The notes: generated by a model not told the origin, from the sequence alone. A stretch of 64,000 nt of DNA from Astragalus membranaceus (GCA_039519185.1 CM076848.1:28191917-28255916), one strand, 5' to 3'. Positions 10,718 to 23,600 are shown, numbered from the stretch's first letter. Translations and numbers: made by a program.

Positions 10718-12572
10718 GAATCTTGAGTCTGAAGCGGATATCAGCAAACCAGTTGGCCTCTTTCTAGAGATAACAGGGCACACAACATAAGCGCAAGAAC
10801 GAATGACTGAACAAATGCATGCGACACTTTAGGCTTTACGGGCGGGGCTAGACTAGGACGGGAAATGATGATAAAGCAGGGAAACTGACGGACACGGACA
10901 GGGGCGACTGCACATGGCGTGCATGCCTAGAAGAATGCTTCACATGATAGAAAAACTTATGAACAATTTTAATCTTTTATCATGGGATGGATGAGATGCA
11001 AAAATTTTGAAGTTATGTGAATGAGCTGCTGACTCGAGAACTGGGTACTTTGGAACACCTTGAGTTTTTTTTTTTTTTTTTTTTTGGGGAATGACTATTT
11101 TGCAAAACCGTCTCGTCTCTCATCAAAACCTTTATTGTACAGATCATGATATGCAAATGCATGGAAAAATGACCACTTGAGAAGTGTACTTATTCTAAAA
11201 AATTAAAAAAAAAATTGTTTTTTTTTTGGTGCAAGATGAAATACAAAATTTCAATGCATTTTTGAATGCAAGAATGATGCTTTTTCAAAATGGCTTTTTT
11301 CATTTGTTATGCTTGACGGGGCGGACCCGCTCCTACGTATCCTCACTGTGATGAGGAATCAAAGCGTACGTAGTTCTACCGTGTCTTTTTTGAAATAATG
11401 CTTATGTATGAATGCCTCGTCTTGGATGAACTTGACGAAGATTTTTGCATGATTATAAATGAAATGCTTATGCTATGCAGATGATAATTGTTTTTTGTTT
11501 TATCTTTATGTAATGAAAGGGAATGCAAGATGAATGATTCTTTTCAAAATGGGAACTTTAGTTAATGCAAATGACGCAATGATGTAATGATGCAATGATG
11601 CAGGATGCAAGATACTTCTTTTTGTTTTTTTTTTGAAAAATGCGGGCTATACGTGGTTTCACATGGCCATAGTAAGAGAAAGGCTACAACGGCAGCTCGT
11701 TCTCTCTTTTTTTGAAAAGAGTGGGCCATATGTCACTTCGTACGGACCGACAGAAGAAAGGCTACAACGGCAGCTCTTTCTCTACTTTTTATTTAAAAAA
11801 CCTCCTGCTCTTTTTGAAAACATGTCTATATTACGCTGCAACACACAATTTGGTATGCCCCTTGTGTCCTACGAAGGTGGGGACCTAGGTTCTAGGACAA
11901 CTCAAATGTTCCTCCCATGTGGGTTCTAGTCACTTCCTCACCAGGTTACCAAAGCTAATTCTCTTTCACAGTAGCACCCACAACGATGGAACGCCATCTG
12001 GTGTGAGGCATCATGAAAGAGCATACTCTGGCTGAAACTTTCGTGAGAGTCGGAAGGACAACAGTCCAATTGCCAGTCACTACTCGTTTCCACTCCCCTA
12101 AGTCTTGTCAGACCTTGGGTTTTGGGCCTCTCTCAAAGCACATAATCATAAGGGTGTGAGTGTGTGTGGTAAGGGCGTACCACTTAAAACTACCCGACAC
12201 ATATTACCCCACCTGCAAGTGAGACGCCAGAACAGTCCAGAAAAAGCAAGGTAACAACATGTCGTCTACACTAGGGTTCAATATCAAATAAGCTAGCCTG
12301 GGGTTTCAACAACAATCAGGTACATTGCTTACCTCAAGAAAGGGAGCCAAGAAGGGGGGATCCGGATAGAATTGGGGAGAAATGCATGAGCATAAGCAAT
12401 AAAAGAAAAGGAGATAGGGAACAAACATAGAAGAAGACAAATGCGTATGCCTACAATTAATGATAAGAAAGAAAGGAAAAAGAATGAAGGCAAACAAGGT
12501 ATCAGTCAAATCAACGATACATTAAACCACACATCTTAATTAGTTAGGCTTGACCCACTTAAAAAAAGAAAA
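10718..12572 (-). other. 5' leader of the Ogre derivative
   Basis: About 1.9 kb between PBS and gag. Ogre elements normally carry an extra ORF1 here; I find none. It contains a T-rich run near 11067-11085, a copy of the twin-hairpin module (11317-11373), and a direct repeat in 11640-11790 (ggctacaacggcagctc twice, about 80 bp apart). Confidence 0.6.
11317..11373. other. Twin-hairpin module in the Ogre leader
   Basis: Small stem CGGG (11317-11320)/CCCG (11326-11329), then CTACGTA-TCCTCA (11333-11345) paired with TGAGGA (11352-11357) and TACGTAG (11367-11373), with the unpaired strand atcaaagcg between. Same architecture as the LTR copies but different stem bases. Confidence 0.65.
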
Positions 12573-12591
12573 GTCCCCAGTGGAGTCGCCA
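12573..12591 (-). other. Primer binding site, tRNA-Arg-like
   Basis: Minus strand TGGCGACTCCACTGGGGAC starts two bases inside the right LTR. It resembles the tRNA-Arg-complementary PBS described for Ogre elements (family knowledge recalled, not searched). Confidence 0.7.
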
Positions 12592-12593
12592 GC

Positions 12594-15500
12594 TGTTGCA
12601 CCCCAAAAAATCCGGTTCGGACTTCTCATTGTACAACGTGGAAAAGGTATGGAGCCGCCACCAATATTTTAATTTTAAGACCAAAACATTGAAAAAAGGT
12701 CTTTTAGACAAGGCGGATGGTCTTTCGAAAACTAGAGATATGGGTTCGGGGGTCGGTTAGGCATGGGGAAGGTATTAGCACCCCGTACCTCCTTTCTACC
12801 GAAAGGGAACCTTTAATTAAATGTGTGGTTTGAAGTGTTGATTTGAAAATGCTTTTATTTTGCCTCTTTATTGAAAAGGGAGTGAGAAGACTTAATGAAA
12901 ATTTTTATTTTTGGCGCTTGACGAGAGTTGGCCTCTCGCTCCTACGTATCTCCTGGTGCGATGGAGAATTCAAAGCTACGTAGTTCTTGGTTGTCCTAAA
13001 AAGGTTTTTGTTTTTTAGTCTGTTTAGATGAGTTTTCGCAGTAGGAGTGAGGATTCGCGATGACCAAACAACAACGGTTTAGAGTGGCCGCGCTACTAAC
13101 TCTTTTGAAAATGAAATTATCATTAACAACCAAACGGCAACGGCGCGAGTGATCATTAACGATAATCGGTTTTGCTTTTGATTCGAGTGTTCGCGACGAC
13201 CAAACAACAACGGTTTAGAGTGGCCGCGCTACTAACTCTTTTGAAAATGAAATTATCATTAATAACCAAACGGCAACGGCGCGAGTGATCATTAATGATA
13301 ATCGGTTTTTATTTTAGATGATCAAAAAAGGCTTTCGCAATCGAATTAATTTTGGTTTGTTGTGCTTGACGAGGACGTGACTCGCTCCTACGTATCCCAA
13401 ATGGGAATCAAAGCGACGTAGTTCTAGCCTTGAAAATGAAAGTCTTTTTGTTTTGATTTTGAAAAGTGAAGGGGGTTCATAATGATCAAACTAACAAAGG
13501 TTATGGGTGATCATTACTAAAACCCCTTTAAGTGCATGTAAAAATCTCTTTTGAAAAATGAAAGCCTTCATGATGACCAAACTAACAAAGGTTATGGGTG
13601 GTCATCATTAACACTTGCTATGACTTTTGATGCTTAAGAAAATATTTTTGGAAATTGAAAGCATTCATGATAATCAAACTAACAAAGGTTATGGGTGATT
13701 ATCACTAGTAGCTCATGCATATGAAAACATCCTTTTGAAACTTAGGCTCTTAGGACAATCAAACTAACAAAGGTTATGGGTGATTGTCGCTAGTCACCAT
13801 TTTCATGCTAGGCCCTTTAGAAAAGAAAGTAATGAATGCAAATCGAATCCTTAGGCAAACAACAATCTCGTTTGAATTCTTGAGCAAATATTAGCCTAGA
13901 CTACACATGTTAGACCACAACGCACAAATAGGCAAAGAATGAACTTGAATTGGGCATTAAGCAAAAATACAAGAGTGGGCAAGATTGAACCTAAATGCAC
14001 ATCTAGTGGAAGATGCTAGGCGAGAACCATACTCAAATATTTCTACAAAACGCAAGGGAATCTAAATGCACATCTAGTGGAAGATGCAATGTATGGGATG
14101 GGCCTATCTAAGTATTGATAATTCCACATGAGAGTAGACAAGGAAGTGATAGGCACAAATGAATTCAAAAGAGTAGCCGGGATCCAAAATATTAATGATT
14201 GGGATGCATTTTTCCTTCAACAACAACAATTATACTAACATATTTACGTAAGATGTAACTCTAAATGTAATGAAATGCTTAGTATGCAAAAACAAATTGA
14301 CGATCTATATTTTTGATGCTAAAACTTTGATGATGATGCTAAGATTCAAGAATATACCTTAACTCCAAGCTAAATAAGCAAGAGATAAGATGGATGAGTG
14401 CTAAACCACTTGAATTTACTCTTTAACCTTCAACCTTGAGCTTGGTTTTAGAGACTTGGAGATGAGTCTTTGAGAAGAATGCAAGAATGATGAGGGGGAT
14501 GTTGAAGTAAAACAAAGGCTGTGAATAGCAATATGGGCTTTTAAGAAAATAAAATAAAAAAAGCAAAATGGGAATGTATGTGAGTAAAACAGGGGTGTAA
14601 AATAACAAAAGGGGGTGGAATGAGTAAATAGGGGTGTAAAATAACTGTAGGGGTTGTATCAGTAAACTAGGGGTGCAATAAGCTGTAGGGGTTGTATCAT
14701 GAAAATTGGGGTGTAAACAGCTGTAGGGGTTGTATCATGAAAATTGGGGTGTAAACAGCAGCCCATCTATCCTTAGCGAGCTGGCCCACGTTTTTCATTT
14801 TTGATGGGCTTCAGGGAGGTGCGTGAAGTAAAACAAGGGGGTGCAAAAAGCGACCCAGCCTTGTGTTGTTTGGACTCTGCGAACTGGGCTTTAAGTGATA
14901 AAGGGGGTATACCCGAATCATGGGGGTGTGGTTGGCAATCAGGTATTTTGCAGAATAACATTAATATTAACTAAAGCCTACATGTGTAAAGCTGGAACAA
15001 AAATAAGCCTAATTTCTAAACTTTCCTCTCTCTCAGCGCCGTATCTCTCTTCTCCTTCTAACCCAATTTTCATTTTTTTCATTCTCTCTGTTTTCTTCCT
15101 TTTTCCATCTCTCACTCCCTCTCCTTCTCATTGTTCTAATCGTACCATCCTCTCCTCTCCTCACCAAACCGATTTCATTTTCTTCCCTCCTTCACCAAAT
15201 CGATTTCATTTTCTTCTCTCCCTCACCCGTGACTTCGCCTCTTTCCTCTCGCGATCTTTCTTCTTCTCACGGTTGCTGGCGGTGTTTTTGTCCCGATCTG
15301 GGTTGGCTTCGCGATGGGAGGGGGATCTGACAGTGGTTCGTAAGTGGTGGTCGTTTGGTGGGTTTTGGTGGCTGGTGGTGGTGGTCGTTTTTTGGTGGTG
15401 CACGGTGAGGAAGGGGCGTTTTGTGGTGAGGAGAGAGAAGAGGCGTGGTGGTGCACGAAGAGGAGGGGGGTGGCGCGAAAGAGTGGGAGAGTGGGTGGTG

Positions 15501-16373
15501 GTTCGACCGTGAGGGTGGCGGTGGTTCTGTTGGTGGTGGCTGGCCGTGGGAGAGAGGAGCCATGGCGGCTGTTTGGTGGTGGTGTTGTTGTGTGGGATGA
15601 GTTTTCTTCTCTATTTATTTTCTGATTTCAGAATCTCTCTCATCAAGTTTTCTTTGATTTTTCTTCTTCTCTTTACATTTTTTCAACAGTTTTATTCTTC
15701 TCTCTCTGTGCTTGCCTGAAATCGTTCCCCCTCTTTCCTTTCTTATTTCCCTTTCTGATTTTCTACTCCTTTTTCTTTTTTTTTGTAGTGCTGACCATCG
15801 ACCCTTTTATAGAGGGGAGGAATGATGTTTGTGGTATGTTGTGTAAGGCTGTGAGAGGGAAACAAAGAAACCAGTGTGTTCAAAGCTGTCCAAGGGAAGC
15901 AGAAAACTGGTGTGTATTTTATGTTTCTATGCGTATGGGGGTGTGTTTGTGTAAAAGAATGGAGAAAGGTACACTGCTGATAGCAAACAGCAGGCAGTGG
16001 CGTGGAGCAGGCTACACTTTAACTTTGGTCAAAAATAGAAAAAGCAAGAAATACCTAAAAGGACTTATTTCTACTTCTAAAAATACAATAATGGCATCAA
16101 ATGACACCATATTATTTTTAATTCTGATTTACAATTTAAATTCAATGTATATTTGTAACTTTGATTTTTAATTCTATATAAAAACATTTTAATTCTTTTT
16201 TTTTATTTGCAATAAAAGTAAATAAGTTTTACTAATAACAATAAAAATGACGCAAAACTGTTAACGAGCACCAAATGACTCGTCCCACCGATAAAAATCT
16301 TGAAAAGCAGACAAGTAATACTTTTTATTTTTTGATAAACTTTGAATTAGCCGGACAAAATTGGGGTATGACA
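12594..16373 (-). repeat. 5' LTR (right) of the Ogre-derived element
   Basis: 3780 bp, TG...CA. 12594-13428 is the block shared with the left LTR. Beyond it are four tandem ~90-100-bp units each holding a fixed-loop hairpin, G-rich gggg(t/g)tgtaa repeats at 14580-14760, and a pyrimidine-rich then G-rich stretch at 15020-15560 that produces several spurious open frames. The U3 end begins TGTCATACCCCAATTTTGTCC on the minus strand, typical of legume Ogre LTRs. Confidence 0.88.
13480..13788. repeat. Array of four fixed-loop hairpins in the Ogre LTR
   Basis: Each unit has the same 21-nt loop (core CTAACAAAGGTTATGGG) between complementary arms that differ between units: TAATGATC/GATCATTA (13480-13516), ATGATGACC/GGTCATCAT (13570-13608), TGATAATC/GATTATCA (13668-13704), GACAATC/GATTGTC (13754-13788). 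Unit 1 is extended by AAGGGG and CCCCTT outside the inner stem. Confidence 0.85.
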
Positions 16374-19300
16374 ATGTGTCCAAGGAGAGAGTGGTTTGCT
16401 GAGTACAAATCATACAATGGAAGTCAAGTAATGATGGGGAACAACAAGGCCTGCAAGGTTATAGGAATTGGAACTGTGAAGATCAAAATGGCTGATGGTA
16501 CAGTGAAATTGTTAACAAATGTAAGGCATGTCCCAGACCTCAAAAGGTCCCTAATCTCCCTAGGTACCTTGGAAGCTGCAGGCTTCAGCTTTAGAGGTGA
16601 AGATGGAACTCTAAAGGTCAAGAAGGGATCTAGAGTTGTGATGATTGGCAAGAGGAAAGGTAACAACCTGTATGTTCTCCAAGGGACCACTGTGACAGGA
16701 GAAGCTCATGTAGCAAGTTGTATAGAGAACAGAACATTAACCTGGCTCCAAAGGTTAGGACATATGAGTGAGAAAGGGCTCAAAGAGCTAGAGAAGCAAG
16801 GACTCCTATGTGGTGACAGACTAACACAGTTGGGATTCTGTGAACACTATGTTATGGGCAAGCAAACAAGAGTAAAGTTTGCTACTGGCATTCACAAGAC
16901 AGAGGAGAAACTGGGCTACATTCACTCAGACCTCTTGGGACCCTCAGACACCAACTCATGGTGGTAAGAGGTACTTTCTGACTTTTATTGATGACTACAG
17001 TAGAAAAGTGTGGATATATCTCTTAAAAACAAAAGATGAAACTTTCAATGCTTTTGTTGAATGGAAGAAGAGAGTTGAAAATCAATGTGGATTAAAGGTG
17101 AAGGCACTAAGGACTGACAATGGTCTTGAGTTTTGCAATGAAGAGTTTAATAGTTTTTGCAAATAAAATGGCATTTATAGAAACTTAACAGTGAGGGGGA
17201 CTCCTCAACAAAATGACTTAGCTGAAAGGCTAAATAGAACCCTGTTAGAGAAAGTTAGATGCATGCTGTCATGTGCCAAGCTGCCAAAGACTTTCTGGGG
17301 AGAAGCTGTCCACACAGCCTGCTACTTGGTGAATAGAAGTCCTTCAGCAGCATTGAATTTCAAAACTCCACAAGAAGTATGGACAGGACAGGCACCAAAT
17401 TTAGAAAATCTAAAAGTATTTGGATGTCCTGCTTACTGTCATACAAGAGAAGGAAAGCTAGAACCTAGATCCAAGAAAGGATTGTTCATGGGGTATCCTG
17501 ATGGTGTAAAGGGATACAAGGTTTGGCTACCTGATGAAAGGAAGTGCATAATCAGTAGAGATGTCATATTTCAAGAGTCCAAGTTACTGGAAAATGTGAA
17601 CAACAGTGAGACTTTGGAAGGCACTGATCAGAACAAGGAATTCCAAATTGAGGTGGAGCTGAAGAACAAAGCTACTGAAACTAATGATGTCGAAGAGCAG
17701 GTCGAAGCCCCAACTGATATGGATCATAACAGTTCTGATTCAGAAGCAGAAGAAAGGCATGAGGAAGATTATGTGCTAGTAAGGGACAGAGCTAAGAGAC
17801 AAATCAAAGCTCCAAATAGGCTTGGCTATGAAGCTGACACTGCCTATGCTTTGAATACTGCTGCAAACTTAGTAAATGAGGAACCTATCTCCTATCAGGA
17901 GGCTATATCCAGCAATCAACACCAACGGTGGAAAGCAACTATGGCTGATGAAATCACAGCTCTCCACAAGATCAAACTTGGAGACTTGTGAAGAAGCCTA
18001 CTGGTGTAAAGCTAGTAGGATGTAAGTGGATATACAAGAAGAAGGAAGGCACCTCAGAAAGTGAACCACCTAGGTTCAAAGCTCGACTGGTTGCAAAGGG
18101 TTACACTCAAAGGGAAGGTGTAGACTACAATGAGATCTTCTCTCCTGTGGTTAAGCATAGCTCCATAAGAGTTCTGCTTTCTTTGGTTGTCCACTATAAT
18201 CTTCATCTTGAACAAATGGATGTAAAAACAGCTTTTTTACATGGAACTCTTGATGAGAGGATCTACATGGCACAACCAAAGGGTTTTGAGGAGAAAGGCA
18301 AAGAAGATCTGGTCTGTTTGTTGCAGAGATCACTGTCGATTGAAGCAATCCCCTCGTCAATGGTACAAGAGATTTGACTCATACATGATGAACATTAAGT
18401 GCAAAAGGAGCAACGGTGATAGCTGTGTCTACCACAAGCAACTAGGTAGTAAAGACTACATCTATTTGCTAATGTATGTAGATGACATGCTAATAGCTAG
18501 CAAAGACAGTACTGAAAACACCAAACTGAAGGGACTGTTAAACAAAGAGTTTGAAATGAAAGATCTTGGAGAAGCCAAGAAGAGCTTAGGTATGGAAATC
18601 ACAAGGAACAAAGACAAATCAAGCCTTATGATTACTCAAAACAACTATGCACAGAAGGTGCTAAGTAGGTTTAGTATGACAGAAGCAAAACCCACATCTG
18701 TGCCTATTGCTGCTCATTTCAAACTGTCAAAGGAAAACTGTCCCTCAAGTGAACAGGAGAAGACTCAAATGGACAAAATTTCATATGCAAGTGTAGTTGG
18801 GAGTCTTATGTATGCCATGGTGTGTACAAGGCCTCACTTAGCTTATGCACTAAGCTTAGTCAGTAGATATTTGTCGAATCCCGGACAGGAACACTAGATA
18901 GCAGTAAAATACATTCTGAGGTACTTGAATGGAGCCACTAATGTGGGGTTGAAATACAATAAAGGGGCTCAGAATTCAGGTGGAGTGGAGGGATATGTTG
19001 ACTCTGATTTTGCAGGAGATCGTGACAAAAGAAGATCCCTTACATGGTATGTATTCACTCTCTTTGGAAACACTGTCAGCTGGAAGGCATCTCTCCAACA
19101 TGTAGCTGCTCTATCTACTACTGAAGCAGAATATATTGGAGTCACTGAAGTTGTGAAGGAAGCTCTATGGCTAAAGGGTCTAGTGAATGAGCTTGGAGTT
19201 GATCAAGGAAGTGTGAATGTGTATTGTGACAACCAAAGTGCAATACACCTATGCAAAAATCATGCATACCACGAAAGAACCAAGCATATAGACATCAGGC

Positions 19301-19449
19301 TGCATTGGATAAAGGACATAATTTCAGAAGGAAATGTCCAAATTCAGAAGATACATACAACACACAACCCTGCAGATTTCATTACTAAGGTTGTGCCTCT
19401 TGCAAAGTTCAAGCACTGCTTGAATTTGCTGAAGATTGGTGAAGGATAA
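16374..19449 (+). pseudogene. Copia pol: integrase, RT, RNase H (decayed)
   Basis: Continues the Copia reading frame after the nested element. Order seen: end of protease; GAG-pre-integrase with RLGHMSEKGL; integrase core with FIDDYSRKVW and RTDNGLEF; the C-terminal integrase part; RT with KTAFLHGTLDE and the catalytic YVDD (about 18475-18487); then RNase H with SDFAGDRDKR, STTEAEY and DNQSAI, ending at TAA 19447-19449. Breaks: a frameshift near 16965, TAA at 17164-17166, frameshifts near 17985 and 18325, and TAG at 18895-18897. Integrase and RT are not expressible as one protein; the RNase H stretch (from 18898) is still open. Confidence 0.88.
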
Positions 19450-19506
19450 AGGGAGAAGCTGGACTGAGCATTTGCAAGAGTTCAATGTTTGAATCAATGG
19501 TAAGGT

Positions 19507-19520
19507 GCCAAGGTGGAGAT
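19507..19520 (+). other. Polypurine tract of the first Copia element
   Basis: GCCAAGGTGGAGAT abuts the 3' LTR start TGTGATGAT; AGGTGGAGAT before TGT is the common Copia PPT form. Confidence 0.7.
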
Positions 19521-20188
19521 TGTGATGATATGGCACCTTTGTCAGTTAGGAAGTTTTCAGTTTGTTTGTTATTCTGTTTCCTTCTATTAGTTTTTCTGTT
19601 AGAAGTACAACTGAATCTGTTATGGGCGCCTTGGCGCCCAGGTCTCAGCTTTGGTGTGTATATATACTTGTATGTAGTCACTGCAATGGATACAGAAGGA
19701 AGATAGAATTCAGAACACAAGGGAAAGAGTGGAGAGAAACACAAGGGAACTTTGGGACAAGGGAAGCGAGGGGGATTCAATTTGGGTAGAACAAATTGTA
19801 ATTCATGATTCCAAGAAAGATTCAATACATTGGACTTAAGCACATTGGCTTAGTCCCCCAGATGTAGGAATTGTTGATTCCGAATTGGGTGATCAAATCT
19901 TGGTGTTTTCTTATCTCTTTCTATCTTGTTCTTAATTCTGATCACTGTTTCATTGAACCTTTGATACCTCGTTTTTGGCGCCCAATCACTAGGCGCCAAC
20001 TCTGTGCATAGCCAGAGTTCTTGTTTCGCTGCAGGATCTTGCCTTGCCTGTCATAGGGCATCAGGCGTCCCCGTGCCATAAGTGTCGAAGCATCACGCTG
20101 TCGAACTGTGTTACACTGCACAGAATCCTTATCGAATTCTGTTGTCTTGGCAACACTTGGCGCCCGATTAGAGGGATCTCTCTCAACA
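19521..20188 (+). repeat. 3' LTR of the first Copia element
   Basis: 668 bp, matches 531-1212. It has two extra bases in the gatgatatgg start, a small duplicated ttgcc near 20040, and lacks the 20-bp duplication of the 5' LTR. Ends CTCAACA at 20188. Confidence 0.92.
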
Positions 20189-20620
20189 ATTTGATTCTGT
20201 TCGGCCAGTCAATCAGCAAAAATATTCTAATCCTAAAATTAAATAGTTACACGGTCTCAACTCTCAAGTATTTGATATTTAGTCAAAAAGAATACATTTC
20301 TCCCGTCCATACATTCAATTAGATAAATATTATTTCTAGTACGATGGATGTTTCAAATTCTCGACTATATTTTGCATATATATAACTCAATAACCTCTAC
20401 ATTTGCAAGAATGTGATAAATTTCTCACACTATGGAAACATGGTACAGCAAAAAAACATCGATCTCTAAAAATAAATAGAGAATATCAAAATTAATGCCC
20501 AGACGGAAAAGACCAATAGATAGCTTCCTAACTAACATGATACATGACTAATAGTGGAAATACAGTTACACAAGAATTTTGGGCAACCAAGACCCAAAAA
20601 CTCTGGCATCTCATCGATGC
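20189..20620. other. Spacer and likely 3' UTR of the methyltransferase gene
   Basis: About 430 bp between the Copia element and the stop codon of the minus-strand methyltransferase gene. AT-rich; the part next to the stop is probably 3' UTR. No other feature seen. Confidence 0.4.
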
Positions 20621-23600
20621 TTAAATAATAGCATACTTGAGTGTCTCCGACTCCTTAGGCCGCCACGTGGACTTTTGGACACATAACAAGCCCTCCTTAT
20701 CCTTAGAGTAAGTCATGCGAACCTCCCACTTCATGGACCTTACTAAACTCTCAAGCTCGTCAATGATCTCAACAGTGTCACGGACAATAAGCTTTCCTTC
20801 AGGCCTCAGAATCCGATCAACCTCAGCCACTACAGCAGCTAAATTGCACCTGTGTGACCAAAACATATAGTTAGTAACATATAGTTTTAAATTAATCAGT
20901 TAACCAAAACTTTGCTGGTGATGAATGTGGAATGAAATAGTTATTTGTACCTTTTCTTAACTTTTGAAAACAGATGATCTGCATGAAGGAGATCATACGT
21001 CCTAGGATAGGTGCTAAATGATTCGCACCAATCGTGATATATACCAAAAAGACCTCGTTCATAAATAATGGGAAGAGTGTCTGGGGAGTTTACTGAAACT
21101 ACATTCATGACCCAAATATTCAAATCTTTCAACGCTGCAGCAAATCTGGAAGTCATAATTGGCAAAATATGTCAAACACATAAGGAGATATTAGCAAGTA
21201 AATATAATTCATAAAAGCATTTGAAAGAATGACTTTTGCTCACCCTCCATAGATAGCGCTCATATCCATGACATTTCGTACATTTGACCACTGGATTCCC
21301 ATCCCATTGAGATAAGACTTGGACACCACATTTTTCCAGTGTTTATAATCAGCAGCAAAATCTTCAGGGGCAGGCTTTCCATAAACTCCAACTTGGGAAC
21401 TTGACAACCAATATGGCACTTTGGTCAGTCTGGCTGGCCACTGTTCTGGCCATTGTGACCCACGTTCGCTTGAACTAACAGGCACTTTGTGTATGCAAGC
21501 TTGCAAATTAATATTCCTGTCACAAAAAGAGAGATTAAGACTGCATGTACAACATAATACCGTTGTGTTATTGAAACTTCTGCACATAAATTTAGAAATC
21601 TAAGTTCATCCAACCATATATCAGCTCTGTTTTTGAGTTTTTCACCATTTACAGTCAAAGACGAATTCAGCAATTAACTCAGATAAATCACTTTTTTCTT
21701 CCCATTTTAGGTTTTGATTAAGAAAAACATCAATGTGTCAGTGAAGTAAGATATACCATGCTGCATTAGGATCATCAGATTCTTGACACAGTGGAGGCTC
21801 GTTCTTCGATCGTTTCTCATAACACTCATTGGAATTGGGCTTCTTGTATATGGCTACACCAACTCCATTAACTTGATCCTTGCTAATCGACACAAGTTCC
21901 CAGCACAGCGCTTTTGTTAGTGCTTTCATGGCTGTCAATGATTTCATAAATGTCGGGATTAAAAAACCTACATTAAAATGCATAAAAGAGACAGACAAAG
22001 GCTAGTTACAATCTACCATTCCATATTTCCACATCTTCAGGAAGCTTCTGATAAACAGGAGTAGCAGACCATACAAAAAAACCACCAGGTCGCAATACTC
22101 TGTTCAGCTCCAAAAGAAGTTTACCGCCTGCAGTTGTAAAAATAACAAATTGTTGAAAAGCATGCAGTAAAAAGGCTAATCAAATCTTTTGATTATGCTA
22201 ACTAGGATATTGGTGATTTCTAATTATGACATTAATTCTACACAGTAGAGCCTCTCTTGTGTAATTCAAACACATGGATTTCATCAAATGTTCCATGTCA
22301 TCTCTTCATCTTAATAGTAATAACAATATGAAATAATTCAACCACCCATGCTTGCAAAATAAAAGCTAGTACCATTTATATGCCAAGTTAAAATTGAAAT
22401 ATGATTAAAAATGCTGAATCAGCTTACTTAATCATCAAAATAAAAGCTATGTAATCAGAATACCTTCTATGTGCCATGGAACTCTACATCGTGCACAATG
22501 GACTACATCAAATACTCTTCCGGGGAAGGGAAGCCTCTTTGTGCCCATTACAGCAGATATAGCAGGAATCCCTCTTTCAAGAGCAAATTGAACCTGAGCT
22601 TCATGTTCATCCTTTGGTGCAAATGACATTGCATGTACATCTCTGTCAAAGAGAAAACCTCCAAAGCTGGCAACACCACATCCAACATCTAGTATAACCC
22701 GTGTCCGTTTTCCCCAAGCAATGTCGGCTAGAGTCTGTATCAACAAAGCTCTAGTAAGTAAAATGCTCATCCACATCAAGCAAACACATCATAAAAAATA
22801 AATATATATATATATATATAATTTACCTCTTGTATAAAGTCAATGTAATGAAGTGCCCCATGCTTGAATTGGGTTCCGCCACCAGGAAAAGTGAGATACT
22901 CACCCGTGACTTTCACCCAATTTTGGTGCCCTTTAACTTCAGCAAGTTTAGTGTGTGGAACATTGTAATACCATATCTACAGGAGAATAACATAATTTTA
23001 TGCAAGAGGAAACAGACAAAACAGAGAATGATAATTGACAACATTTAATTTCTACCTTTTCTCTGCTTTTGGGCCACTCAATAGAGCGTTTATATCCTTC
23101 AGGAATAGGGACCAGGCAAGTAGGAGGCTCTTCAGGACAGTGCCTTTCTCGATGTTCATAGTGTTTAGTGCTCCGAAGACTCCTAATTGCTTTCCAATTG
23201 TCGAGACATGGGATAAAATCGGGGCCAGCAGTGACATTGCAAAGTTTCCAATTGTACCCAGCGGATTGTTTGGAGGATTCCAGAGATTCCTTTTCGTTCT
23301 TTGACTCTGCTGCCTGAGTTGACCAAGACCCACTTTGTGTTGTACTTTCATCTAGAAGCTCAGACTGAGCCCCGGAAGGGTATACCTCAGTTGAACTCTG
23401 TTTTTTGGCACTATCATCTGTATTCTTCTCACTAGAGTTTTCATCAGATTCTTTGTTGTCACTTTGTTCTACCTTCTCCTCTATCTTACTGTCTGTTGTT
23501 TCAGCAGAGTTACTAGATTTCTTTTCACTTTCATCTGAATCAGACTTGTTGTCATCTGATTCATCTTTCTTTTCACTCTCATCAGAACCAGATTCTTTAG

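Larger units (their letters stand above)
2258..16373 (-). mobile_element. Non-autonomous Ogre/Tat-lineage Gypsy element carrying gag only (TR-GAG-like)
   Basis: 14,116 bp with TG...CA ends and a perfect 5-bp duplication, atgtg at 2253-2257 and 16374-16378. Minus orientation follows from the gag frame, a tRNA-Arg-like PBS beside the right LTR, and a purine-rich tract beside the left LTR. The LTRs are very long (3.5-3.8 kb), as in legume Ogre elements. The 6.8-kb interior has one gag gene; no protease, RT, RNase H or integrase is found on either strand, so it is presumably mobilised in trans. The LTRs are nearly identical only over their last 835 bp (element sense), which is odd (see findings). 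Confidence 0.88.
531..20188 (+). mobile_element. Ty1/Copia LTR retrotransposon (Tnt1/Tork-like), split by a nested Ogre-type element
   Basis: The element runs from TGTGATGAT at 531 to CTCAACA at 20188 and has two closely similar LTRs, a PBS matching initiator tRNA-Met, and the Copia order gag, protease, integrase, RT, RNase H. The flanks ctttg (left) and atttg (right) look like a 5-bp duplication with one mutated base. Without the 14.1-kb insertion at 2258-16373 and its duplicated atgtg, the element would be about 5.5 kb. By eye the LTRs differ at about 15-20 bases plus a few indels, so it inserted well before the younger Copia at 55014. Assignment to Tnt1/Tork rests on the gag N-terminus and the PR motif and is tentative. 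Confidence 0.93.

Noticed and set aside
14895..15625. Overlapping open frames of 65-205 codons on both strands
   Set aside because: They lie in TC-rich and GT-rich low-complexity LTR sequence of the Ogre derivative, without conserved motifs.
439..20217. Shared cagtcaatcagcaa on both outer sides of the first Copia element
   Set aside because: A 14-bp match 70-80 bp left of the element and ~15 bp right of it is not at the insertion border; the (c/a)tttg duplication explains the borders better.
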